Positions 17,416 to 26,168 are shown, numbered from the stretch's first letter. The stretch: DNA of 64,000 bases from Ricordea florida (GCA_949710005.1 OX453280.1:13012605-13076604); one strand, 5' to 3'. Translations and numbers: made by a program. The notes: a model not told the origin generated them from the letters alone.

Positions 17416-17571
17416 ATCTATCCAGAAATTCGTTCCTATCATCCAGAATGGAGTAATAGACGTTTCATGGCATTCACGCCAAAGCCCTTTGCTTTTCTTT
17501 ACTGTTTATGCATAAACGAAATACAGAGAAATTCCTTCTTAATGACATGTTCAAATCATCTTCTTTTTTAA
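17416..17571 (+). CDS. YPE-family exon (51 codons)
   Basis: An exon-like frame behind TTTGCTTTCCAG reads IYPEIRSYHPEWSNRR and ends at a TAA that lies on the Helentron-like junction. It is related to the ORF at 15855 in element 1. It has no ATG of its own at the acceptor, so an upstream exon would supply the start. The C-terminus may have been changed by the insertion. Confidence 0.45.
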   Translation: MYPEIRSYHPEWSNRRFMAFTPKPFAFLYCLCINEIQRNSFLMTCSNHLLF

Positions 17572-17832
17572 CTCGTGGATACGCGAAGCGTATTTGCGAG
17601 TTTTTGTGGGGACTCCGATATGCAAATTGTCACTCATTCACTCCGGTGTAGACACTGTTCGTAATGAGTGGGATAGAACTCGGGAGCACCGATATGAAGA
17701 CGACAATTGTCGTCACCGAGTCTACTGATCAAAGTTCATGCCGAAAGTGTATCGTACCGGTGCTAGAGTTTGTGGTGATTTTGTAGCTTAACAGCACGAT
17801 CAGCGGTCTTACTAAAATCAAAAGGAGTTTGA

Positions 17833-18420
17833 ATGTCTCCAGTTAGGACAATGGAGACTGAATTTCATGAGCCTTTGACTCGGCCAGGCGCTAAACGTGA
17901 CGAGAAGATAACCGTTCACTCTTCCGACGTCGACCGCCCTCAAGATTACAGGCAGTATATGAATTTCAGTTGGCTCGAAAATGATCTGAAGATGAGAAAA
18001 TATCTTGCTAATGTAGTAAGCCTTGATGTGGAGAACTCATAGAGCGAAATGAGCACTTGAATGAGAACTTATATGAGCGAAATGAGCACTTGTTATTGAA
18101 CGAAACGACTACTGAAAACAGAATAAATTGACGAATCCATGATGTGAAACCGAAGAACTTCTGTGGCCAATCAGGATAACAAACATCGCATGGAGGACAT
18201 TTCTACTTATTTAAGTGTTAGTACTAATAGGAATGGAGTTGGAGAGGTATTGGGACGGTCAAGAAGTATGTCAACGTTTACTTCTAAATATGGAGGCGCC
18301 TGCCGTGACGGAGACACATTAAGATTAAGAAAGTCATTAAAGGGTTCGAAAAGAATAAGTCATGTAGAAAATGTATTAAGCGTTATATTATATACAATAC
18401 ACCACAAGCCTTTACAATGA
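17833..18420 (+). other. Unrecognised ORFs inside the Helentron-like relic
   Basis: Two frames are open here, 17833-18042 (MSPVRTMETEFHEPLTRPG) and 18163-18420 (MANQDNKHRMEDISTYLS). Neither is recognised. They may be chance ORFs or degraded element genes. Confidence 0.25.
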
Positions 18421-18755
18421 AAAGTTTTCTATCTATTCATTGAATTTCCAAATTTGCGTTGAAGTGAGTTAGATTGTGTTGAAGTAGACCTGTTTTGCTT
18501 ACTGTTGTGTGACTTAAAACACAGATGTATTGCTGTGTTTTGTGTATTGCTCTGTTTCTTGCATGTTAGACCTAGAAAGTGCTGAAACCAGTGAAATATT
18601 TTATAATGAGCATATACTGAAAAGTCGAGGAGAAGTGGCTGAATAATATGTAAATAGCGCAGCTATAAATAAACACAATGATTGGGAAGAGTTTCTAAAA
18701 TCCAGGACTAAACAAACAGATGCACCTTATTCCAAGGAATCTATCGAAGAACATG

Positions 18756-18823
18756 CCAACAAAACTGAGCAATTGAAGCTATTATTACTCCAACAAAACT
18801 GAGCAGTTAAAGCTATTATTACT
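18756..18823 (+). repeat. 34 bp tandem duplication
   Basis: CCAACAAAACTGAGCA... is repeated once in tandem (18756-18789 and 18790-18823) with two mismatches. It lies in the degraded coding region of the Helentron-like relic. Confidence 0.7.
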
Positions 18824-18899
18824 GATTCTAAAAAAGATGATATTGATGATGGATAGTGCGAAGTTGAGGACTGCCATTCAGGTGCCTTAGATACTTTTA

Positions 18900-19515
18900 T
18901 TATAAGAACCAGATGTCACTGAAAATGTGGAAAAGATCATTAGTTTTGCTCCAGGTAAAGGAAACAGACCTTTAGTGGTATTTATGGACAAAGAATCTGA
19001 ATGCATATCATTTCTTACAGTTTACTGTCGACAAAACAGAGCTGATAACCAAGAAAGAACAACATCTGTGCATTACAGTACAGTATGCAAATGGCTAAGA
19101 TGGAAGAATTGCCCAGTTAGTACTTAACATCTTGTACAAATTAAAAGACTGCAAGTATTCCTTTAAGAAAGTGTAACTCCAAAGGGGAGAAATATACCAC
19201 TGATGACCTAAAATCAGATGATAATGTAAATAAACTAATTCAACTTGATGAAGGATTGAGAGTCTTAAGGATTTTAAGATCATCACATACTTTGAAAAAT
19301 TGCAGGAAAGACTTGTTTGGAATGATTCGTCAACTGAGCACTAAATGGTTTTCTTCATTATCGGCTGCAGAATCAAGGCGGATATTTCTGTTGAAAACAT
19401 TGAATAGACTTGTAGACAACAAAAACTATAATGATGATAAAATTGACAATGTCATGGCAACAAAAGTCAGACCTATTCAGAAGGACCCTGTTACATGTGT
19501 TAGAAACTTTTAACA
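18900..19515 (+). pseudogene. Helitron-like N-terminal domain protein, remnant
   Basis: Frames with recognisable protein sequence alternate here. One (18927-19127) has FAPGKGNRPLVVFMDKESEC followed by ISFLTVYC, and VHYSTVCKWLR. A later one (19256-19513) has MIRQLSTKWFSSLSAAESRR and ends QKDPVTCVRNF. These stretches are typical, as I recall, of the region preceding the Rep/helicase part of Helitron proteins. Stops and frame changes lie between them, and no Rep or helicase motif is seen. It is a relic. Confidence 0.6.
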
Positions 19516-19943
19516 CACAGACAGTGAGCAGCAGGATACCAGAACTACATTTGGTTTCAGCTCCATTTAATCCTGTACCCTTACGTTAAGTTATCAAATT
19601 TTTTAACAACTGTATGCTTGCCACCTGCCTTATAACTGATGCTTAATGTAGTCAAATGATTGGCGTCATGTACTCACTGTATGTTTATTTCGAAAAGCTT
19701 CTCAGCTCCCTGGTCACTTTCATGCTATGAAAAAACACTTCGATAATTTTAAAATTATTCCTTTTTTCTCTCATCTAACTTCTCTATTTTGTAAACGTAT
19801 CCACGAGTTCACCATAGTCCTACTTTGCTTTTTTTATGAATGGAGAACACTACTTAAAACGATGATCGATTTCCACCTTGCATAATAATTTTATCTCTTT
19901 TTTATTTCAGCTGATACAAGCTATTTAAAGAATAACCTTAAAC

Positions 19944-20192
19944 ATGAGATCATCCCGCTTCAGACGTAATGTGATTTCAACAGGAACAAATCTAATTAAT
20001 ATATTTACATCTGTTATCGTTAACCGTGCCGCTGGAAATTACGATGAAGCCATCGACAGTTTTGACGATCATTGCTATCAAACACACATTCCAAACGACA
20101 TATGTTCTCTTTGTCAATTTCCAAAAAATCTATTATGTGTCATGGAAATCGATCCCGGTCTATTGATGTTTTTTGACGAGACAGATGAGTAA
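19944..20192 (+). CDS. Small right-arm protein, element 3 (82 aa)
   Basis: After an acceptor-like TTTATTTCAG at 19910 an ORF starts MRSSRFRRNVISTG and contains an acidic middle, a CSLCQFPKNLLC cysteine pair and an acidic end. The cysteines could bind zinc. No family is recognised. Confidence 0.45.
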   Translation: MRSSRFRRNVISTGTNLINIFTSVIVNRAAGNYDEAIDSFDDHCYQTHIPNDICSLCQFPKNLLCVMEIDPGLLMFFDETDE

Positions 20193-20215
20193 TGATCTCA
20201 ATTTTATTTTTTTAG

Positions 20216-20383
20216 ATGAATATTGATAGAATCATGTATCGAAGCAGAAACGATCAAAAAGGGTGGATGGCTGAATTCATAGTAGACGGACGAGTAGTGA
20301 TGCGTTATTTAGGCGGCACCAATCTCCGTCAAGTCGTGACTAAAATGAATGACTTATTCTTCTATCCGTCAAGTAGTGACTAA
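20216..20383 (+). CDS. Small right-arm protein, element 3 (55 aa)
   Basis: The ATG directly follows TTTTTTTAG. The ORF starts MNIDRIMYRSRNDQKGW and has an alternating FIVDGRVVMRYLGG pattern that suggests beta strands. No family is recognised. Confidence 0.45.
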   Translation: MNIDRIMYRSRNDQKGWMAEFIVDGRVVMRYLGGTNLRQVVTKMNDLFFYPSSSD

Positions 20384-20436
20384 AATATATTTTATAATCA
20401 TCACCATCATTAATCATCATTCTTGTCTTTTTATAG

Positions 20437-20703
20437 ACTATTATTCGTATGCATGAACGAAGAAATCCTAGCCGCCATTTGAAGAAAGAAGAAGATATTA
20501 AGTACGGCTTCCCGGCTCTTCGGTCAAGACTTTATTCGTTTTCTATACTATTAGCTATTCCTTTTCATTTTTTACAGATAATCCAGTCAGTTGATGACTG
20601 TGTAAGTTTTCTTTTGGATAGGTACAACGAACCTATCGTAGATGAATCTGATCTATTAGATATTAAATGCGTTTACGGTGACTTATATGTTTTCGTTCGA
20701 TAA
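20437..20703 (+). CDS. Two joined right-arm exons ending in an IDDC-family exon
   Basis: One frame is open from an acceptor-like TTTTTATAG at 20436 (ATG at 20449, MHERRNPSRHLKKEED) through a second acceptor-like TTTTTTACAG at 20577. The part after the second acceptor, IIQSVDDCVSFLLDRYNEPI, then VDESDLLDI, belongs to the IDDC family seen at 16068 and 20770. More likely there are two alternative exons than one protein. Confidence 0.5.
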   Translation, partial: TIIRMHERRNPSRHLKKEEDIKYGFPALRSRLYSFSILLAIPFHFLQIIQSVDDCVSFLLDRYNEPIVDESDLLDIKCVYGDLYVFVR

Positions 20704-20769
20704 GAACATTTCAAGATGTACTCCGTCTATCGTCTTTTTCAAACAATTAACATTATTCAATTTTTATAG

Positions 20770-20973
20770 ACAATCCAGGCAATTGATGACTGTGCAAGTT
20801 TGTGTATAGAAGGGTTCAACGAAACCGTAGAGGAATGTGATCTATTTGACATTTTAGAAATCTACGATGAGTTATTATCTGCCACAAGAGTTTATAAGAA
20901 CCTCCTTAGAAAATGCTTACGAATGCAAAACAATGTAGATTACCAATGCTATTGTGAATATTACTTTTTTTAA
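20770..20973 (+). CDS. IDDC-family exon (67 codons)
   Basis: Behind AATTTTTATAG the frame reads TIQAIDDCASLCIEGFNETV, then EECDLFDILEIYDEL and a Lys/Arg and Cys-rich tail. It is closely similar to the exon at 20578 in both acceptor context and protein, which points to duplication within the arm. There is no ATG at its start. Confidence 0.5.
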   Translation, partial: TIQAIDDCASLCIEGFNETVEECDLFDILEIYDELLSATRVYKNLLRKCLRMQNNVDYQCYCEYYFF

Positions 20974-21147
20974 GACAATAGTGATGATGATGATGATGAT
21001 GATGATCAAGGGTTTATAACACCTTTTTTACGAGATCTTTGCAAATGTGCTTTTCAATGCACACTATGTGAAATGCCAGACGTTTGTACGCATCAGTGCA
21101 ATCACTGTAGAGATTATCAGACATGTCTCAATCCCTATCATACTTAG
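20974..21147 (+). CDS. Asp-run plus Cys-rich exon (57 codons)
   Basis: The frame begins DNS and then eight Asp (a GAT repeat), followed by FLRDLCKCAFQCTLCEMPDV and further CTHQCNHC and TC cysteines. Nine cysteines and two histidines in about 40 residues suggest a zinc-binding module. It follows TTTTTTTAAG. There is no ATG near the start. Confidence 0.4.
   Translation, partial: DNSDDDDDDDDQGFITPFLRDLCKCAFQCTLCEMPDVCTHQCNHCRDYQTCLNPYHT
20984..21006 (+). repeat. GAT trinucleotide run
   Basis: About eight GAT units, which encode the Asp run of the Cys-rich exon. Confidence 0.6.
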
Positions 21148-21374
21148 AGCTTATCAATATTTTGAACCGACGAATATTACATTTTTCTTATCGAGACGTA
21201 AGTTCAAAACGTTATTCTTTCAGTAAAATTCCATCCATCTATTTAAAAAGAGCGTTTTATCTTTACAACAATAGTTTTTTCCATAATGAGAAGCCTCTTT
21301 TTTTCAGATGTTTCAAATTAAATGTGGTCCTTCCTTTACAGAAGTATTGTATCATTGGTAGTTCGAACATTTAG
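21123..21374 (+). other. Overlapping right-arm ORF, uncertain
   Basis: An 83-codon ORF (MSQSLSYLELINILNRR) overlaps the end of the Cys-rich exon in another frame. It includes an acceptor-like TTTTTTCAG at 21307, after which a 17-codon ORF (MFQIKCGPSFTEVLYHW) runs in a different frame to 21361. Which frame is used cannot be told. Confidence 0.3.
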
Positions 21375-21508
21375 AAGTAATTAGTTAGTCTACTCTTGTT
21401 ATACTGTTTCATGTTTCTCATTAAACTCCATTCATGTGTGTCTCGATATTTGCGTCTATATAAGAAGCTCTAATCCATTCTTTTCCTTTCATTTTACGTC
21501 CGAACATC

Positions 21509-21664
21509 ATGGTTAAAACACGACAACGATTCTCTGTTGTCAGACATAAACGATACGGAGGTAAACGAGTTGTTGTTGGAGGAAGAAGAACGAGAACGAG
21601 AGCAAGTCTCGTCAACTACAGACCCACACCACCTTTCTTTGGCTCTTGGCAAAATCGTTTCTAA
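21509..21664 (+). CDS. Short basic protein of the terminal gene pair, element 3 (51 aa)
   Basis: It starts MVKTRQRFSVVRHKRYGG and continues with GGRRTRTRAS and an aromatic end (PPFFGSWQNRF). It is the counterpart of the ORF at 16711. The stop overlaps the next ATG as TAATG. Confidence 0.55.
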   Translation: MVKTRQRFSVVRHKRYGGKRVVVGGRRTRTRASLVNYRPTPPFFGSWQNRF

Positions 21665-21918
21665 TGACCTACAGAAAGACACGACAACGACAACGATGAC
21701 GACGCCGACGACGCCCCATGCGTGGAGGAGCTCTCGCCAGAAGAAAACCTAGAGTCATCGACAAAATTGCGGAAGGAGCTAGCATTGTTCCTTTCAGGAC
21801 CAGCACCAACTTTTCTTACCGCCGCTGGGAAGCTTGGAAGCCAAGTCTACAAAGGCGTTCACGATGCTTATCTACAATACAAGTCCTAAATAATCGTGTA
21901 CACAACCATGATCATTAA
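21664..21918 (+). pseudogene. pX-like basic peptide, broken copy
   Basis: From the ATG at 21664 (MTYRKTRQRQR) the frame meets a TGA at 21697-21699 within the arginine block, then continues RRRRRPMRGGALARR. This is the arginine block and MRGGAL motif of the ORF at 16845. Further on, another frame gives a more plausible hydrophobic continuation (FLTAAGKLGSQVYKG) to about 21888, so a frame change near 21800 is likely as well. Confidence 0.55.
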
Positions 21919-22165
21919 ACGTTTTTTATTCCTTATTATACATTGGTGTGTCTTGTTCCAACGACGATTTGCAATTCGCTACATCGGGTATAAAATTGCA
22001 TCTTGAAATCCTCCATTTCTTTATTTTCTCCTTTACTCAAACTCCTTCTTTTATAACCCCCTTCGCGCTCCCGGGGTTTTTCCCACCAACCAATCACTGT
22101 CCTCCACTTTCCCGCCTTTTTTGGCAACGCTGCCAACACCACCTTTTTTCATTCAGCACCTATTT
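21919..22165. other. Non-coding right end of element 3
   Basis: No convincing ORF. The second half shares a TTCCCGCC-TTTTTTGGCAACGC block with the equivalent end at 25204-25230. Confidence 0.5.
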
Positions 22166-22214
22166 CAGCCAATCAGAAGCCTCCATTTGTTCCTTAGTGA
22201 CCCACCTTACTTCT
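22166..22214. repeat. Terminal repeat, right end of element 3
   Basis: A 49 bp block similar to 17235-17282 and 25270-25317 (CAGCCAATCAGAAGCC, ending CCTTACTTCT). Immediately after it, sequence homologous to the core gene of element 1 begins, which marks the junction. Confidence 0.65.
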
Positions 22215-22240
22215 AGGGAACAGCCCAGGCAAAACAATTC

Positions 22241-22309
22241 ATGCGTCAATTAGGAATGATGCGACGGCAAACGCGAAGTCGCCCTCGGAGAATAGACATT
22301 TTCGGATAA
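22241..22309 (+). CDS. Conserved micro-ORF, element 2 copy (22 aa)
   Basis: It starts MRQLGMMRRQTRSRPRR and ends DIFG, matching the 21-residue ORF at 2623-2688. It overlaps the last codons of the core gene remnant (EQPRQNN...) exactly as in element 1. Confidence 0.5.
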   Translation: MRQLGMMRRQTRSRPRRIDIFG

Positions 22310-22323
22310 ATTGACTTCTAGCC

Positions 22324-22619
22324 ATGAAAACCTATTATTTGAGACCAGGAAACGACGACGACAATATCACGAAATTAGAGCAAAGTCCTAAACACTATGC
22401 CTCAGGGTTATACCTATGGTTATGCCCTGTTCATGTGGGACTTAACTCCAGACGGAAGCGGTGCTGCGTATCACATGCACCCAGAGTACAGAGGTCAAGT
22501 CACCATTAAAGGTGTTCACGGCACCAACAGACACAGTTCTCACGTTGGTCGTCTACGGAGAGTATGTGGACGTCATGGAAATCGATGCTAACAAGAACGT
22601 GACTTATGACCTGGCTTGA
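22324..22619 (+). pseudogene. Major capsid protein, internally deleted
   Basis: The first 25 or so codons (to KLEQSPKHYAS) match the start of the capsid gene at 1218-2611. A deletion of about 1.1 kb then joins them to the C-terminal region (YALFMWDLTPDGSG). A frame change near 22515 follows, and in the shifted frame the C-terminus continues to the TGA at 22617-22619 through VDVMEIDA and KNVTYDLA. This copy has no stop where element 1 has its TAA. Confidence 0.75.
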
Positions 22620-22621
22620 GC

Positions 22622-23144
22622 ATGTTAAGCACGCGCGATCCGTACGTTGCTTCCACGTTTCTGGGTGTGTTTCCAAGTGAACGATTACCCAAACAAGTAC
22701 GCAAGTATCCCGCCTCTCTCATTGCCAATACAGATCCTGCCAGTAAACCAGAACAGCATTGGATTGTCATGTATTTCCCAGAGAAGACAAAAAACGAATT
22801 TTTGGATAGCTACGGACTTCCGCCCGCATTTACAAGAATACTTTTACAAAGTACCTGAAAGGGAAAAGGATGTTACGCAACACGAAAACACTACAAGACT
22901 TCAACTCTTCCGTGTGTGGATATTATGGTCTTTTTTATTTGTATTTTCGAACGCGAGCTTATAAGCCATCGAGTGATGTTTCACCCCGAGCAATAAACAA
23001 GCGAATGACAAACACGTCGAAGCATTTGTCAAACATTATTTGTCACGTCGTCGAACCAAACCCACCATGTGCAACGCTTATGATTGTAATCAATGCAATG
23101 TGTCAAGAAAACAATGTTGTTCTCATAGAAATAAAAAAAGTTGA
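22622..23144 (+). pseudogene. Adenain-like protease, second copy, frameshifted
   Basis: It starts MLSTRDPYVASTFLGVFPS and keeps the catalytic His region (EQHWIVMYF) and acidic residue (FLDSYG). The frame changes near 22845, after which SSVCGYYGLFYLYF shows the Cys region. Part of the intervening sequence is altered. The tail (CNQCNVSRKQCC) matches the shifted-frame tail of element 1 and ends at 23142-23144. Confidence 0.75.
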
Positions 23145-23185
23145 AGGTTAAAACACGATTCATTTGTATGTTGGAAAGTGCAACG

Positions 23186-23275
23186 ATGTCATCTTCTTAT
23201 TACGATGAACCCTTGTTTAAAACGCCATGCAATATGATCATTACGGGACCCAGTCAGTGAGGAAAAACAACGAAG
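23186..23275 (+). pseudogene. Packaging ATPase, N-terminal remnant
   Basis: An ATG at 23186 opens MSSSYYDEPLFKTPCNMI, then GPSQ and a TGA at 23258-23260 inside the Walker A loop, followed by GKTT. Homology then stops, so the rest of the gene is deleted. Compare 1-581. Confidence 0.75.
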
Positions 23276-23933
23276 AAGAAGGTCGTTTCCTGACCCTAGG
23301 CGTTGACGATTTCGATGCAAGAGAAATTGTGGACGAAATGGAGGAACTAAGTCGAACCACCAGTAACGACTTTGATTCCAATCGATATCTTCGTAGCACG
23401 TTTGGAGATGCGACGGTCAACCGCGTTCGACAACAACAACTATATCCCCTCCACTAGCCTATGATCCTCTCACGGCGTCTCTCGCTGGCACCTTCGGGTT
23501 TGGTTCTCGATCCCCTACCATTCGATCTTTAGCCGCTACACCGCCAAAGGTAAGGAACAGTTCTTCCACCGGAGTACGGTTAGCTTCGCTCTGCCATGCA
23601 CGCAACCTCGTCAAACACAACGTGTTGTCGGGTACAAAGGAACTCCGCCAACGAAGCCACTTCGTTTACCCGACATTACAAACATTACACCATTACGAAC
23701 AGCGCCCTCTATCGGAGAGGTAAGAGTGGGATTTTCATCACCAACAACTCCTGTTTCACCAGGCTCATCAGAACGCGCCCTGCTACACCTACCATAAGTA
23801 CATCCACACCTATCAGAAGAAGAACACCAAGACGACGCCCACAGCAACAACGGCAACACAGGGGCCCGAGGAACCAGGACAAGTTCAGGTCAGGAAACCA
23901 TTATCCAGAGCGTGCAACTGCTAAAGGTTCTTA
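23276..23933 (+). pseudogene. Decayed virion-type ORF(s) after the ATPase
   Basis: Several frames are open in turn: an acidic segment (VDDFDAREIVDEMEELSR, within 23227-23457), a Ser/Thr/Pro-rich segment (DPLTASLAGTFGFGSRS), and a Pro/Arg-rich segment (RRRTPRRRPQQQRQ, 23596-23934). Together they resemble one Pro-rich structural or regulatory protein broken by frame changes. No family is recognised. Confidence 0.4.
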
Positions 23934-24229
23934 ACACGGCGTTTTCACAGGTGAGGTTATTTTTAGAGCGGCTTCTCCAGCGAAAAAATGTTGTTTCTGC
24001 TGTCTCAGTTATCTCATCGGAGCTACTATTCTCTATGTAAATACCTTGACTATCGTCAGAAATGCTGTCCGAACACTCCGATGAAGACTCGTGTATGTCG
24101 GCTATGTTCGTTGTCGATACAGGCAGTTATCATGCTACATATCAATCATGCACTAGCTTGTGATTGGTTCTTCCAAACCAATTCGCGGGAGAGACGATCT
24201 AAAAATAACCTTACTTGTGAAAACGCCGT
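23933..24229. mobile_element. MITE-like element, about 300 bp
   Basis: Inverted termini of about 33 bp (ACGGCGTTTTCACA-GT-AGG, then TTATTTTTAGA) bound a short non-coding segment inserted between the Pro-rich ORF and the zinc-finger ORF. The target-site duplication is not clear. It has no transposase. Confidence 0.6.
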
Positions 24230-24235
24230 TTCACA

Positions 24236-24662
24236 GACCTTGTATGGGAGTTGCACGCTCTGCCAAAACAGTCTGACCACTTTCACCGCCAAAAAATTCC
24301 CATTTACCTGCTACACCAAATGCTCCACAGACGATTGTCCTTTCTTCACCAAAACAGACAAGTTGGATGATTACTCCAGCGTCTTGCTGTACAAAGTACA
24401 ACCACTGTACAAACATCTTCCAACGTTTTGCGAGCAGGGTGATATCGCCAGCATGGTTATGGCTACCACGGAGGAAAACTTCAACAGACATTTCTTCAAA
24501 TGTGGAAACAACAAAATGAACGATTTTCCATGGGATTACTTCCAGTGGGCTGACGAAAATCCTAACTCCAATACAATGCCGGTAGAAACACCCACAAACC
24601 ATCAGCCACATCACCACCACCACCTACACAAGAAAGAAAAAGAAAGACACGCCCGTCTATAA
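24236..24662 (+). CDS. Zinc finger protein with a GRF-type finger-like region
   Basis: The open frame reaches back to 23988, but its first part is MITE sequence. The native part starts near YGSCTLCQNSLTTFT. It has CTLC and C...C..DDCPFF pairs and then NFNRHFFKCGNN and DYFQWADENP. The F-F-K-C...F-Q-W-A-D pattern resembles the GRF zinc finger found in nucleic-acid processing enzymes. The His-rich end is probably out of frame, because near 24590 a Pro-rich alternative frame leads into the next ORF. Confidence 0.45.
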
Positions 24663-24913
24663 CATCCATGGATGTCGACGGAGAACCCAGGCGGTTTGAT
24701 GGTAATCTCATGCCCGGGAAAGTTGCTCGTTACAACAGAAACGAGTTGGTAATAAGTCAAGTCAATGATGACGCCCGTTTCTTATACAACGATTGGATGA
24801 TTCCCAAAAAATTCATCACCCCAGAATTCCAGAGCTTAAAATCGGATGTCATTATGGTCGGACCCTACACCGACAAGGCAGAGAAAGAAACCCGCTCTCC
24901 CACCACACATTAA
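24600..24913 (+). CDS. Unrecognised last ORF of element 2
   Basis: From an ATG at 24668 the protein starts MDVDGEPRRFDGNLMPGK and ends at 24913. The frame is open upstream with a Pro/Lys-rich linker, so it may be the C-terminal part of the zinc-finger protein after a frame change. No family is recognised. Confidence 0.35.
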
Positions 24914-25269
24914 GAGCAGACTAGAACAATCAACAGTATCGACAACATGTTGAACAACTTTGTTTAAATGACTCAAGAAGAAACACTTCTTAATCACGTT
25001 GTAACAGTGTTGAAAAAATATACATTAAAGTTTGTTTATTTGAAAACAAATGGTTCCTTCACTATTTAAAAGAAAGCCATCATAGTGCAAGCTACCGCTT
25101 GCACGTTCCAATAATTTAATAATAATTTAATAATAGTAATTTTATCCCAATCCCTTCTCCCTTTATACGCGCTCTCGGTTTTCCCGCCAATCAGCGCGCT
25201 CCCATTTTCCCGCGCTTTTTTGGCAACGCCTCCAACACCCTTTTCACCCAAACGTGAATGGAGCTTTTT
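24914..25269. other. Non-coding end of element 2
   Basis: No gene. It includes a TATAC-containing promoter-like stretch (about 25162-25168) and a TTCCCGC-CTTTTTTGGCAACGC block shared with the end of element 3. Confidence 0.45.
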
Positions 25270-25317
25270 CAGCCAATCAGAAGCCTCCATTTGTGCCATA
25301 GTGGCCCCCTTACTACT
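25270..25317. repeat. Terminal repeat, end of element 2
   Basis: A 48 bp block nearly identical to 17235-17282. It closes the virus-like part of the window. Confidence 0.7.
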
Positions 25318-25920
25318 CACCTGTCATGCTTTCCTTGAGCCCTGTGAGGTTGAAGTTGAGGATAGGGTAGATCCATGAGAATTTGGCTAGTTGCAGCTGG
25401 ACGCTTAAGTTGTAGTCATTTTTCCTGTATCTGAAGTCTATCATATCGTTGAGGATCCGTGCTTTTAAGTCGCTTGCATACTCTAGCTCGGGCCGGGAAA
25501 ATGACTGAGCCATATTGCAGGCGGCGAGTGGACGGTTTTGCTGAGTCGTCTCCATCGAGGTGAAAGGTGTCCAAAATGTAGGGATTCGCTTCCGGGGAAT
25601 TCTGTTTTGCAGTTTGCTGAAAGAAGACATGTTTGATGTTTTGGATGCCGGCTGTTATCAACCACGAGCCGCTCACATTTCTTCAGTTCCTCGAAGAACG
25701 AATAGCGGTTGAGAGGAATAAGAATTTCAGCTGTGTGGTTGTTTTGTAAAAACAACCAGCGCAGGCGGATTTAAGGATTTAATTCGGCGGTCGCTGTTAT
25801 TTTTGTGATTGAACAATCCAGCAATTTTTTGATAAATGTGACTTCGCTGACGTTGTCGGCTTCGTAGACGGACTTACCAGCAGATTTGACAGTCATACGT
25901 TTTATCAGGAAAAGGCACCG
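25313..25920 (-). pseudogene. Decayed coding region next to element 2
   Basis: Three minus-strand frames are open in overlapping pieces (25483-25755, 25416-25676, 25313-25630) and read as parts of one protein, for example ILIPLNRYSFFEELKKC, YILDTFHLDGDDSAK and KARILNDMIDFRYRKNDYN. Further upstream another frame has VYEADNVSEVTFIKKLL. The pattern of indels suggests a relic. It may belong to another virus-like structural protein family common in cnidarian genomes, but that is recollection only. Confidence 0.3.
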
Positions 25921-26168
25921 TTGATTGAGGCTGACTGTACGGAGGCGGTAACAGCAGCCCCGTCTGCAAGAGCCTTGAACGTGAAATCAACAGGAAGTAT
26001 GCGTTATACCAGTCATAAACAGAACCTCGTAGTCATAGTGTTCGATAGGTTTCAAGTTCCCTTTGATGCATGTTTTTATCACACCTACGATGTGCCGTTC
26101 AATTATTCTATTCATTTTGATCGTGGCCATTGGACTCCACTCTCCTTACCTTCATACTTTTCGACTAA

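Larger units (their letters stand above)
17570..19809. mobile_element. Helitron/Helentron-like relic
   Basis: About 2.24 kb is bounded by a 14 bp inverted pair, AACTCGTGGATACG at 17570-17583 and its complement at 19796-19809, with T-rich DNA on the left flank. Short inverted termini are a known feature of Helentrons. Inside are remnants of a Helitron-like N domain protein. It interrupts the right arm of element 3. The interior is otherwise degenerate. Confidence 0.55.
17283..22214. mobile_element. Maverick-type element 3, right arm only, interrupted by a Helentron-like relic
   Basis: It has the same gene types and order as the right arm of element 1 (YPE exon, IDDC exons, basic protein, pX-like gene, terminal repeat) but is clearly diverged. 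Element 1 ends directly against it at 17282, and its own end at 22214 abuts element 2 in the last codons of the core gene. The rest of element 3 would be left of element 1, outside the window, if element 1 inserted into it. Confidence 0.65.
22215..25317. mobile_element. Maverick-type element 2, inverted and internally deleted left arm
   Basis: On the plus strand the order is the end of the core gene, micro-ORF, capsid gene with a large internal deletion, protease, truncated ATPase, further decayed ORFs and a terminal repeat at 25317. This matches element 1 read in reverse and extends it past the ATPase, showing genes that in element 1 lie outside the window. Confidence 0.75.
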
